Shown: positions 1-7,189 of the stretch, piece after piece
How positions within the stretch are numbered: position 1 is the stretch's first letter
How the letters are laid out: each line of letters begins with the position of its first letter
NCBI GenBank assembly: GCA_035544895.1
Contig: DASZZM010000081.1
Location: 1 to 64,000, forward strand
Reading direction: 5' to 3'
DNA: 64,000 nt
From: JASLEW01 sp035544895
Lineage (GTDB): Bacteria; Acidobacteriota; Thermoanaerobaculia; Multivoradales; UBA5704
Position numbers and translations under genes: made by a program
Notes under the pieces: generated by a model
Seen by the model: only the letters and a program-made list of their open reading frames with translations
Databases searched by the model: none
What the model was told of the DNA's origin: nothing

Positions 1-83
1 GGCGTTCCGTGCGCCGTCAACCATTGCTGGAGCTGTTCCTGATCGCTGGGGTCCAGCTTCAAGGCGGGAAGTTTTCGAGGCAT
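1..83 (-). CDS. Transposase N-terminus, IS630-like (partial)
   Basis: Only the first 27 codons lie in the window, beginning MPRKLPALKLDPSDQ and running off the left edge. The Leu/Lys-rich start followed by a QQWLTAHGTP stretch resembles the N-terminal helix-turn-helix of IS630-family transposases; this is recognition by eye from a short piece. Downstream, between this start and the end of the epimerase gene, lies a short inverted repeat that could be the element's end. If so, the insertion sits exactly at the 3' end of the epimerase gene. The DDE catalytic domain would be outside the window and cannot be checked. Confidence 0.5.
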   Translation of the reverse strand, partial: MPRKLPALKLDPSDQEQLQQWLTAHGT

Positions 84-112
84 GACCAAGCCTAACCCAA
101 CCCCGATCAATT

Positions 113-131
113 GTCCAGTCATTTGCTGGAC
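113..131. repeat. Short inverted repeat, possible IS terminus
   Basis: GTCCAG and CTGGAC, separated by 7 nt, form a hairpin between the transposase start and the epimerase stop codon. The bases just beyond it supply the TAG stop of the epimerase. A terminal inverted repeat of the IS630-like element is the simplest reading, but the other end is not in the window. Confidence 0.35.
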
Positions 132-137
132 ACTACA

Positions 138-1157
138 CTAGCGCTCGGTCAGCATCCCGGCGAGATAGCTGCCGACTCTCTCGCGCTGCCGGTTGGCGAA
201 GTACCAGTCGATCGTGCGGCGCAAACCGTCCATGAACTTGACTTGCGGCTCCCAGCCGAGGATCTCTCGCGCCAGCCGATTGCTCGCCACCCGGTTGAGC
301 GGGCCGGTAGGCATGTGAGGAAGAAACTTGATCTCCGCCTGGTGGCCGGTGTGGCGCAACACCTCGCGAACGGCGTCGATCACGCGGGTGCGCTCTTCGG
401 TGCCCAGGTTGACGGCCGTTCCGTCCTCGATCTTCTCGGCGGCGAGGACCAGGCCGCGAACGATGTCCCCCACGTAGGTCCAGTTGCGGATCTGGGTGCC
501 GTCGCCCCAGACCTCGAACGGGTCCTGGCGGACGAAGGCACGCGCGATCATGGCAATGACGGCGTGGTTTTCGACCCCGCGCTCGCCGTAGACGGTGAAG
601 AAACGGCATGAGGCCGAGCGGAAGCCCAGGTCACGGTAACACGCCGCGAGAGTCATCTCGGCCATCAGCTTGGCCCAGCCGTAGAGATTGTCGGCCTCGT
701 AAGGAGGGCCGACCATCTGCTCTTCGAGATAGAGCTCCTGAGAGACGTCTTGCTGCAAATGGTTGGGATAGACGCAACCCGACGAGGCGAAGACGAACTT
801 CTCGACGCCCGCCTCGCGCGCCGCCTTGATCAGCATGCCGTCGAGGGCGAGGTTCTGGGCGCAGGCGGCCTGGTGAAGGTCCACGAAGCCGCGTCCGCCG
901 TGGATCGCCGCCAGATGGAAGACGATCTCCATGCCGTCGACGGCGCGTTGCGCCACCCCCGGGGCGAGCAGATCCGCTCGTACGAAGTCGACCACTCCGG
1001 AGTCGAGATGACCCTGGATATTGTCCAGGTGTCCGCTCGACAAGTCGTCGACGACCCGGATGCGGCGTACACCTTTTTCGACCAGCAGATCGATCAGATG
1101 CGAGCTGATGAACGAGGCCCCGCCGGTGACGAGGACGCTCTTTTCCTTCCAGTCCAT
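138..1157 (-). CDS. NAD-dependent epimerase/dehydratase (extended SDR)
   Basis: A 339-aa nucleotide-sugar epimerase/dehydratase that probably makes a sugar donor for the neighbouring polysaccharide locus. The N-terminal Rossmann motif reads VTGGASFISSHL: the usual TGGAGFIGSHL has Ser in place of two Gly. The catalytic YGWAK (YxxxK) follows near residue 160, and the sugar-binding C-terminal half is complete. The length is normal for UDP-glucose 4-epimerase or GDP-fucose synthase-like enzymes, and substrate specificity cannot be read by eye. The ATG has a good Shine-Dalgarno (CAGGAGACC) 8-9 nt upstream. Its first 20 codons and upstream region are duplicated at 2469-2605. The gene ends next to a probable IS end. 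The Gly-to-Ser change in the dinucleotide loop could lower cofactor affinity. Confidence 0.85.
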   Translation of the reverse strand: MDWKEKSVLVTGGASFISSHLIDLLVEKGVRRIRVVDDLSSGHLDNIQGHLDSGVVDFVRADLLAPGVAQRAVDGMEIVFHLAAIHGGRGFVDLHQAACAQNLALDGMLIKAAREAGVEKFVFASSGCVYPNHLQQDVSQELYLEEQMVGPPYEADNLYGWAKLMAEMTLAACYRDLGFRSASCRFFTVYGERGVENHAVIAMIARAFVRQDPFEVWGDGTQIRNWTYVGDIVRGLVLAAEKIEDGTAVNLGTEERTRVIDAVREVLRHTGHQAEIKFLPHMPTGPLNRVASNRLAREILGWEPQVKFMDGLRRTIDWYFANRQRERVGSYLAGMLTER

Positions 1158-1235
1158 CGGGCGAGGTCTCCTGGATCGCCAGGATGGGACCCGGCGCTTT
1201 GCGATTGAGCTAGCAGGCCGAGTCTAGCACCGCCG
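1099..1235. repeat. Direct repeat A, copy 1 (epimerase 5' end and leader)
   Basis: A 137-bp segment covering the upstream region and first codons of the epimerase gene. It is repeated at 2469-2605 with no net length change. Both copies contain the same GTGCTAGACT promoter-like sequence and the same Rossmann start. Copy 2 leads into a carbamoyltransferase fragment instead of an epimerase, so the repeat marks a recombination junction. Confidence 0.85.
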
Positions 1236-1452
1236 TCGCGACAATCCCGAGGCTCGATCCGGGCCCGGAAACCGACTCCGGATCGCCCCAGAGGTTGCCC
1301 GCGTAAATACCCGAGGAGATCTCTTGCAGATACTGGCCGCGGGCCGCGAGGCGCAGTCCTCGTTCCTTGACCCGCAGATACAGCACCGCGGGCGCCGGAA
1401 ACGAGACCTTCAGGCGGTCCTTGAGGAGGCGAACTGGCGTCGTCTTCGTCAT
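1210..1452 (-). pseudogene. Truncated SAM methyltransferase (N-terminal fragment)
   Basis: An 80-codon reading frame starting MTKTTPVRLLKDRL. It matches, residue by residue with substitutions, the first about 66 residues of the intact methyltransferase at 13548-14306 (including NLWGDPESVSGPGSS). It then runs into unrelated sequence and stops, losing the SAM-binding domain. The DNA at 1251-1452 aligns without gaps to 14105-14306. Its ATG overlaps the stop of the FkbM gene (ATGA), so the operon arrangement is preserved although the product cannot be an enzyme. Confidence 0.8.
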
Positions 1453-2288
1453 CTCGTCCTGCCCACGGCCGTCCGTCTTGGGCTCACGCCTCCCGTTGGC
1501 GGCGGCGCCTCTTGGTGCCGAGTGCTTGGGACGGGGACGGCAATCGTGTTCCACGCCGGGATTTCCAGAGGCACCCGGTCGTTGAGCGATTTCTCCGCAT
1601 CGTAGAGGGTGTAACCATGACCGGAAAGCAGGCAACCGACCCCCGGAGCATTCTCGCTGCTGATCTCGCAAATTAGTGCGGGGCGCTCCCGGGTAAGGAG
1701 CTGGTTGGCGCCCCTGAGGCATTCGAGCTCCGCACCTTCCACGTCCAGCTTGACCAGGTGAGGGGGAGGAAACCAGTCGAGTAGCCAATCGAGCGTAACC
1801 GTGACGACCTTCTGTACGCTGCGGACGCCTCCCGCCTGGGTAGAGCCGGTCACGCTCGCGAGGTGATTCGCTGCGCGCCCCCGTTGTGCAAGGCAGAAGT
1901 CCGCAATACTGGTGGCAGCCGCGACACCCGTGGTCAGCACATCGATCCGCGCGTGATTGGCGGGCAGCGAAAGGGTCGATTTTCGCAGCAGTGCCGCCAG
2001 CCAATCGTCAGCCTCGATTGCCAGCACGCTCCCCGACCGCCCTGCGAGGAACGCGGCGGCGAAAGCGAAAAGCCCGACGTTCGCCCCGATATCCCAGACG
2101 ATCGATCCGGGCTGCACCAACTCGTGCGCCAAGCGGAAGAGGAGGGGATCGACGCGCCTGAGGTCTCGCCGCCAGAACCGCATGGCCGAATCCGGAGAGA
2201 CCAGGAGGGTATGCCCGCCAAGCTCTGGCGGAAGCCGCCGCCGAATCGCCCGATTGCGGCTGAGCCTCTCCAGCAGGAGCCTCAGCAC
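1449..2288 (-). CDS. FkbM-family methyltransferase
   Basis: A 279-aa SAM-dependent methyltransferase of the FkbM type, which commonly O-methylates sugars in polysaccharide loci. Motif I reads WDIGANVGLFAFAAA near residue 75, with a following acidic AIEAD strand. The family-typical VKLDVEGAE motif lies near residue 190. The GTG start is chosen because it overlaps the preceding broken frame and has GGGAGAG upstream. A longer open frame extends to 2534 but is out of phase with the repeats there. This is the only intact gene between two gene fragments, sitting exactly where a carbamoyltransferase 3' end and a methyltransferase 5' end abut at 14305. It probably remains functional. Confidence 0.8.
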   Translation of the reverse strand: MLRLLLERLSRNRAIRRRLPPELGGHTLLVSPDSAMRFWRRDLRRVDPLLFRLAHELVQPGSIVWDIGANVGLFAFAAAFLAGRSGSVLAIEADDWLAALLRKSTLSLPANHARIDVLTTGVAAATSIADFCLAQRGRAANHLASVTGSTQAGGVRSVQKVVTVTLDWLLDWFPPPHLVKLDVEGAELECLRGANQLLTRERPALICEISSENAPGVGCLLSGHGYTLYDAEKSLNDRVPLEIPAWNTIAVPVPSTRHQEAPPPTGGVSPRRTAVGRTR

Positions 2289-2527
2289 GGGTTGCTCTCC
2301 CGCGCCAAGACGGTTTCCCCGAGCACCAACCGGTCCCTCCGCGTGCGCAGGAAACAGTCGAGCGCCTCGGCGGGAGAGTTGACGATCGGCTCGTTCTCGT
2401 TGAACGAGGTACTGAGCAACATGGGCACGCCGGTTCTGTCCGCGAAGGCACGGATGAGTTTCCACAGGTGCGAGCCGATGAACGACGCCCCCCCGGTGAC
2501 GAGGACGCTCTTTTCCTTCCACTCCAT
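2282..2527 (-). pseudogene. Chimeric fragment: epimerase start fused to carbamoyltransferase end
   Basis: An 81-aa in-frame fusion. The first 21 residues (MEWKEKSVLVTGGASFIG...) copy the start of the epimerase at 1157. The rest copies the C-terminus of the carbamoyltransferase at 14303-16108, including STSFNENEPIVN and DRLVLGETVL. Neither active site is present. The DNA at 2306-2464 aligns without gaps to 14351-14509. Position 24 of the epimerase-derived part reads Gly-Ser-His, while the intact epimerase has Ser-Ser-His, so the two epimerase copies have diverged. It may still serve as a translated leader coupled to the FkbM gene that follows. Confidence 0.8.
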
Positions 2528-2605
2528 CGAACAAGATCTCCGGGATCGCGGGTTAGGGACCCGGCGCGTTGCGATCGATTTGACGGGCCGAGTCTAGCAC
2601 CGCCG
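2469..2605. repeat. Direct repeat A, copy 2
   Basis: Second copy of the 137-bp epimerase 5' segment (first copy 1099-1235). It supplies the promoter-like region and start codon for the chimeric fragment at 2282-2527. It abuts the carbamoyltransferase-derived segment at about 2465-2468. Confidence 0.85.
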
Positions 2606-2623
2606 GCTGCCGGCCGGCCCGGA

Positions 2624-2629
2624 TAGAAT
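2624..2629 (+). promoter_or_regulatory. -10 element (TAGAAT), leaderless start
   Basis: TAGAAT lies 7 nt before the ATG of the glycosyltransferase at 2637, with no Shine-Dalgarno between them. The same TAGAAT-CCGCGCC-ATG block is repeated before the broken copy at 3789. Confidence 0.5.
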
Positions 2630-2636
2630 CCGCGCC

Positions 2637-3563
2637 ATGGTGCCCGCCGGCGGTGAGAGCGCAGAGCCCCGCCTGGTCAGCACTCTCCTGGGCCACTCGC
2701 ACGTGGACATGGGACTTCTCTGCCTGGGCAGTCTGCTCGGCTGCTCGATTCAACCCCTGCAGCTGCGCATCCACGACGATGGCTCTCTCACCGCCGGCGA
2801 CCTGGAGCGGCTCGCCGCCGGCCTCGGGGACCCGGCCGTCGTGCCACGGCGCGAGGCCGACGAACGGCTCGGCGATCTCCTGGTCGCCCATCCGGCGACG
2901 CGCGCCTTCCGCCGCGAGAACCCGCTGGCGCTCAAGCTCCTCGACGTGGCGCTCCTTGCCCCCGGCGACGGGCTCTCCTACTGCGATTCGGACGTGCTTT
3001 TCCTGCGCCCTTTCTCGGGTCTCTTCGACTTGCCTCCCGGGGCCGGCGCCCTGTTCATGTGCGACCCGCAGAACGCCTACTCTGTGCGCTCCTGGCACCT
3101 GCTCCGCGAGCCCCGGCTGCGCCTGGCGGGCCGCGTCAATACCGGGATCATCGCCTTTCGCACCCGCTTCTTCGACCTCGACCTCGTCGAGTGGTTCCTG
3201 TCGCGCCCGCGCTACCGTTTCGCCCCGGTCTGGGTCGAACAGACCTGCTGGGCGTTGCTCGCGCAGCCGGCCGGCTGCCGGCTGCTCGACCCCGAGGTCG
3301 CGGGCATCCCGGCGCGGGGACGGCAGCCGGCCGTGCAGCAGGTAGCGCTCCACTTCGTGGGCCCGGTCCGCGGTCTGCTCGCCCACTTCGCCGGCGCAGG
3401 GACCCGGCGGATCGCAGCGGATCAGGCGCCGGTCGAGATCCACAGCTTTCCTGCTCCCCGGCTCGGCCCCCTCGGCCTGGCCGCCACGGAGGTGCGGCGG
3501 CGGCTGAGGAGGGCCTTCCACGCCTCGGTTCGTAGCAGCCATCGCGTAGCAGCAGGTATTTAA
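2637..3563 (+). CDS. GT-A-type glycosyltransferase
   Basis: A 308-aa cytoplasmic protein with the DxD-containing motif YCDSDVLFLRPF near residue 118, followed by a VNTGIIAFRT motif. Both are typical of GT-A sugar transferases that bind a metal-nucleotide sugar. It is likely to act on the lipid-linked polysaccharide made by the neighbouring genes; donor and acceptor are unknown. It is one of few plus-strand genes here and starts 7 nt after a -10-like TAGAAT. The last about 15 codons appear foreign: after RRRLRRAFHA the frame reads into the antisense of an FkbM fragment. The sibling copy at 3774-4083 shows the native end should be a short WHALAR-stop tail. It is probably still active. Confidence 0.7.
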   Translation: MVPAGGESAEPRLVSTLLGHSHVDMGLLCLGSLLGCSIQPLQLRIHDDGSLTAGDLERLAAGLGDPAVVPRREADERLGDLLVAHPATRAFRRENPLALKLLDVALLAPGDGLSYCDSDVLFLRPFSGLFDLPPGAGALFMCDPQNAYSVRSWHLLREPRLRLAGRVNTGIIAFRTRFFDLDLVEWFLSRPRYRFAPVWVEQTCWALLAQPAGCRLLDPEVAGIPARGRQPAVQQVALHFVGPVRGLLAHFAGAGTRRIAADQAPVEIHSFPAPRLGPLGLAATEVRRRLRRAFHASVRSSHRVAAGI

Positions 3564-3729
3564 TGAGGTCGCCGGGGTTCAGCCAAGGTCTCACTCCTGG
3601 GTAGACTGTGGCGACAATGCCGTCCCTGGGCATCGCGTGGCGGCCAAGCCATCGCACGAATCGGTATTTACCGGGATGCTCCGGCGCCGAGAAGTGGCAT
3701 CTGAGGAGGCGGTCGCGTAGCCTGGGCAT
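3526..3729 (-). pseudogene. FkbM-like methyltransferase N-terminal fragment
   Basis: About 68 codons read MPRLRDRLLRCHFSAPEHPG and continue through YRFVRWLGR, ATVYPGV and YLLLRDGCYEP. This is a pattern seen at the N-terminus of FkbM-type methyltransferases. The similarity then stops where the frame enters the antisense of the glycosyltransferase gene. No SAM-binding motif follows. The family assignment is by eye and moderate. The orientation is opposite to the genes on both sides, which points to an inversion or recombination join. Confidence 0.5.
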
Positions 3730-3788
3730 CGAAGTATCTTTTGCAGTAGAGCATACGCTCGCGCGGGTACGTCGATAGAATCCGCGCC

Positions 3789-4083
3789 ATGGTGCCCGTC
3801 GGCGGCGAGAGCGCAGAGCCCCCGCCTGGTGAGCACTCTCCTGGGTCATTCTCATGTCGACGTGAGCCTCCTTTGCCTGGAAAGCCTGCTCGGGTGCTCG
3901 GCCCAGCCGTTGCGCCTGCGCATCCACGACGACGGGTCTCTTACCGCGGCAGACCTGGAACGGCTGGCCGCGGGTCCGCTTTCCTGCTCCGCGGCTGAGT
4001 CCAATCGGCCTCGCAGTGACGGAAGTCCGGCGGCGGATGAGGAGAACCTGGCACGCTCTCGCCAGATGAAGGCTCCGCCGTAG
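3789..4083 (+). pseudogene. Broken copy of the GT-A glycosyltransferase
   Basis: This copy begins with the same upstream block and start as the gene at 2637. A run of five C (four in the parent) near 3822 shifts the frame after about 11 codons. From about 3829 the parental frame resumes (STLLGHSHVD, IHDDGSLTA). Near 3974 about 620 bp are missing relative to the parent, and the sequence rejoins the parental 3' end (CTTTCCTGCTCC), out of frame. Read in the parental frame the end is TEVRRRMRRTWHALAR-stop, which shows the native C-terminus. The DxD catalytic region is gone. Confidence 0.85.
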
Positions 4084-4104
4084 CGGCGAGGGGAGGGCCG
4101 CTAC

Positions 4105-4824
4105 TCACGCGAACCCTCGGCCGTCCAGCCGCGCCGCCAGCCAGGGCGTGAGCATCGCCCACCAGTCGCGCCCAGCGCGTATCTTGGTGTAGGGGCCAGA
4201 CGCGGGATAGCGCATCGTCACCGGCCGCTCCGCCCAGCGCAGCCTGCGGTCGAGCAACACCTTGGCATACAGGTAGTACTCCAGCCCATAACTCGCGAGC
4301 CATGCCGCGTGCCAATCGAACAGCGCGCCCCGCACCAGGTCGAGGCGGAAAGCGCGGAAGCCGCAGGTCGCGTCGGTCAGCACCGTGCCGGTGAGCAGCC
4401 GTACATAGGCGTTGACCAGAGGGATGGAGTGTCGCCGGAATGGGGGCAGGTGGGGTGCCGCGCCCCCACCGAGGAAGCGGCTGCCGGTCACGTAGTCGAG
4501 CTCGCCCGCGAGCACAGGAGCCGCCAGCCGCGGGATCTCGCCCGGGAGCATCTTGCCATTGGCGGCCATCATGCCGAAGACCTCCACTCGCCGCGCCAGC
4601 GCCCAGTCGAGCGCCCGCATGTAGGCGCCCCCTACCCCCGCGTTGCGCGGCAGGTCGATGAAGGCATGCCCGCTCTCCCGCACCAGTTTCTCGGAGCCGT
4701 CGCGCGACCCGTTGTTGACCAGCAGCAGCGACACCTCTGGCGGCGCGGCGGCGGCGAACTCCTCGAGCACGCCGGGCAGCTCGCGGACCTGGTCGAAAAC
4801 CGGGGCGAAGAAGACGGCTCTCAT
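4105..4824 (-). CDS. Family 2 glycosyltransferase
   Basis: A 239-aa GT-A enzyme related to dolichol/polyprenyl-phosphate sugar synthases. It begins with a nucleotide-binding fold (VSLLLVNNGSRDGS) and has VTGSRF in the middle and a C-terminal RWAERPVTMRYP segment. The usual Asp-Ala-Asp metal site is replaced by MMAANGKMLPGEIPRL; some members of this subfamily carry a similar G-K-D version, so inactivity should not be assumed. It has no C-terminal membrane anchor. The ATG at 4824 is preceded by a weak CAGGGACG. It is divergent from the ATP-grasp gene. Confidence 0.8.
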   Translation of the reverse strand: MRAVFFAPVFDQVRELPGVLEEFAAAAPPEVSLLLVNNGSRDGSEKLVRESGHAFIDLPRNAGVGGAYMRALDWALARRVEVFGMMAANGKMLPGEIPRLAAPVLAGELDYVTGSRFLGGGAAPHLPPFRRHSIPLVNAYVRLLTGTVLTDATCGFRAFRLDLVRGALFDWHAAWLASYGLEYYLYAKVLLDRRLRWAERPVTMRYPASGPYTKIRAGRDWWAMLTPWLAARLDGRGFA

Positions 4825-4868
4825 CGTCCCTGCTCCAGGGTCTGTGAGTAGGGCGTGGGCGGCGCGGC

Positions 4869-4874
4869 TATACT
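4869..4874 (+). promoter_or_regulatory. -10 element (TATACT) of the ATP-grasp gene
   Basis: TATACT stands 9 nt before the ATG at 4884, too close to leave room for a leader with a ribosome-binding site. No convincing -35 is visible. Confidence 0.5.
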
Positions 4875-4883
4875 CACTCGGCC

Positions 4884-5969
4884 ATGCCGGCGCGGCGCAT
4901 CCTGGTGACGGGCGCGGGCGGCTCGCCCAGCACCAATTTCGTACGCTCGCTGCGCGAGTCGCCGGAGCCCTTCTACCTGATTGGCGTCGACTGTGACCGC
5001 TACCACCTTCAGCGCGCCGAGACGGACGAGCGCCACCTGGTGCCGGAGGCCGACGACCCGGACTATCTGGCAATCCTGCGCGGCCTCATCGCCGAGTCGG
5101 GAGCCGAGCTGATCTACAGCCAGCCGGACCAGGAGATCCTGGTCATCTCCCGGCACCGTGCCGAGATGGGAGCCCGGACCTATCTTCCGGACCATGCCAC
5201 CATCGAGACCTGCCAGGACAAGTTCGCCTCATTCCGTCGCTGGAAAGAGGCCGGGCTCAGCGTGCCCGAGACCGTTCTGGTTGACGATGAGCAGGACCTC
5301 GCTCGCGCCTTCGCGCAGTTCGGTGCGCCGGTCTGGCTGCGCTCCATGGTCAGCCCCGGCGGCGGCAAGGGCAGCTTCCGCGCCCCCAACCCGCGCGCCG
5401 CGGGCGCCTGGCTCGACTTCTGCGACGGTTGGGGTGCCTTCACCGCGGCCGAATGCCTCGAGCCCGATTCCATCACCTGGACCGCCCTCTACCACCAGGG
5501 CGAGCTTGTCGTGGCGCAGGGCCGCAAGCGCCTCTACTGGGAGCTCGGCAACCGGGCGCCCTCCGGAGTGACCGGGATTACCGGCACCGGGGTGACGGTC
5601 TCCGACTCTCTGCTCGACGAGATCGCCGAGCGCGCCGTCCGCGCCATCGATCAGCGGCCGCACGGCATCTTCGCCGTCGACCTGACCTACGATCGCCGCG
5701 GCGTCCCCAATCCCACGGAAATCAACATCGGCCGATTCTTCACCACCCACCTCTTCTTCACCCGCGCAGGCCTCAACCTGCCCTACATCTTCGCCAAGCT
5801 GGCCTTCGGAGAGCCCTGCGCGCTGCCCGAGCGGCGGGTCAATCCGCTACCTCCCGGCCTTGCCTGGGTGCGGGGCATGGACTTCCTGCCGGTGCTGACC
5901 GACATCGAACGCATCGCCGGCGCCGCCGAGGAGCTGGCGAGGCGCCGCCGACGTCTGGCGCGAGAATAG
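4884..5969 (+). CDS. ATP-grasp domain enzyme
   Basis: A 361-aa protein with the ATP-grasp architecture of carbamoyl-phosphate synthase large-subunit-like ligases. It has an N-terminal Rossmann-like domain (RRILVTGAGGSPSTNFVRSL), a glycine-rich nucleotide loop (SPGGGKGSF) near residue 155, and a metal-binding EINIGRFFTT near residue 277. Such enzymes in surface-polysaccharide loci probably join a carboxylate to an amine, for instance amino-acid or acyl decoration of a sugar. The exact reaction cannot be deduced here. It is the only plus-strand gene inside the minus-strand block and has its own close -10 element. Confidence 0.75.
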   Translation: MPARRILVTGAGGSPSTNFVRSLRESPEPFYLIGVDCDRYHLQRAETDERHLVPEADDPDYLAILRGLIAESGAELIYSQPDQEILVISRHRAEMGARTYLPDHATIETCQDKFASFRRWKEAGLSVPETVLVDDEQDLARAFAQFGAPVWLRSMVSPGGGKGSFRAPNPRAAGAWLDFCDGWGAFTAAECLEPDSITWTALYHQGELVVAQGRKRLYWELGNRAPSGVTGITGTGVTVSDSLLDEIAERAVRAIDQRPHGIFAVDLTYDRRGVPNPTEINIGRFFTTHLFFTRAGLNLPYIFAKLAFGEPCALPERRVNPLPPGLAWVRGMDFLPVLTDIERIAGAAEELARRRRRLARE

Positions 5970-5980
5970 CCGGCCGTAGG

Positions 5981-7189
5981 CTAGCCCGAACCCTCCAGGG
6001 CCCTGCGCAGGCAGCCAGCAACTCTCTCCTGCTGCGCCTCGGCCAGGTGGGGGTAGAGAGGCAGAGAGAGGATCTCGCCCGCCGCCCGCTCCGCTTCGGG
6101 GAAGTCCCCCGCCGTATGGCCGAGGTGGCGCAGGGCGCCGTGGAGGTGAAGCGGCGTCGGGTAGTGGATGCCTGCCCCGATCCCTTCGGCCTGTAGCCTG
6201 GCCAGGAGCTGGTCGCGCCGCCCCGGGCCGGCGCGACTCTCCCGGCGCCCAGAGATGCGCACCACATACAGGTGGTAGACGTGCTGGTTGCCGGGAAGAG
6301 TGCGCGGCAGCTCGACCTCCTCGATGCCGGCGAGCAGCTCGTCGTAGCGCGCCGCCGCGCGCCGCCGCGCCGCGTTCCAGGCGTCGAGCCGGCGCAGCTT
6401 CGCCGCCAGCACCACGGCCTGAAGGGTGTCGAGGCGCGAGTTGAAGCCGATCTCGGGATGGTGGTACTTACGCTCGCTGCCCCAGTTGCGCAGCTTCCGT
6501 ACCCGCTCTGCAACCTCGTCTCTTCTCGTGAGCACCGCGCCGGCGTCACCGTAAGCGCCCAGGTTCTTGCCCGGGTAGAAGCTGGTTGCCGCAACCGCGC
6601 CGAAGCCGCCGCAGCCGCGGCCGTTGCGGCGCGCTCCCTGCGACTGCGCCGCGTCCTCGAGAACCAGGAGACCGCGTGCCGCGGCAATCTCGCCGATCGC
6701 CTCCATGTCCGCCATCTGGCCGAAGAGATGGACTGGCATGACGGCCCGGGTACGCGGCCCGATGCGCTCCTCGATGCGCCGGGGATCCATCAGGAAGAGC
6801 GCGTCGCAGTCCACCGGCACCGGCCGCGCGCCGGCCCGCAGCACGCCGAGCGCCGTGGCGATGAAAGTGTTGGCGGGCACCAGCACCTCCTCGCCCTCGC
6901 CGAGGCCGAGCGCCCGCACCGCAAGCTCGATGGCATCGGTGCCGCTGCCCACGCCCACGCAGTGCCCGACCCCGCAGTAGGCGGCGAAGTCCTGCTCGAA
7001 CGCCGCTACCTCACGGCCCAGGATGAACGAGGTGTCGGCGCAGACGCGCGCGAAGCCGCGCTCCACCTCCTCGGCGATCTCCGCGTGTTGCGCCTTGAGG
7101 TCGACCAGGGGGATCGTCCCGCTTGGCGGGACGCACTCATCGTGGCTGATGCCCGGCGCGGTGCGAGACCCTGGCGGACCCGGGTTCAA
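5981..7189 (-). CDS. DegT/DnrJ/EryC1-type sugar aminotransferase
   Basis: A PLP-dependent aminotransferase that converts a keto-sugar nucleotide to an amino sugar. Visible motifs are IPLVDLKAQ at the start of the fold, GVGSGTDAI, VLEDAAQSQGA (PLP-binding Asp), and SFYPGKNLGAYGDAG with the Schiff-base Lys. The C-terminal HVYHLYVVR and IHYPTPLHL motifs are typical of the family. The start is uncertain: no ATG lies in frame near IPLVDL. The TTG at 7189, overlapping the stop of the upstream oxidoreductase (TTGA), is chosen and gives 402 aa, about 35 longer than usual. The pairing with a Gfo/Idh oxidoreductase suggests synthesis of a 3-amino-sugar or uronic acid derivative, as in WlbA/WlbE systems. 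Confidence 0.85.
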   Translation of the reverse strand: MNPGPPGSRTAPGISHDECVPPSGTIPLVDLKAQHAEIAEEVERGFARVCADTSFILGREVAAFEQDFAAYCGVGHCVGVGSGTDAIELAVRALGLGEGEEVLVPANTFIATALGVLRAGARPVPVDCDALFLMDPRRIEERIGPRTRAVMPVHLFGQMADMEAIGEIAAARGLLVLEDAAQSQGARRNGRGCGGFGAVAATSFYPGKNLGAYGDAGAVLTRRDEVAERVRKLRNWGSERKYHHPEIGFNSRLDTLQAVVLAAKLRRLDAWNAARRRAAARYDELLAGIEEVELPRTLPGNQHVYHLYVVRISGRRESRAGPGRRDQLLARLQAEGIGAGIHYPTPLHLHGALRHLGHTAGDFPEAERAAGEILSLPLYPHLAEAQQERVAGCLRRALEGSG

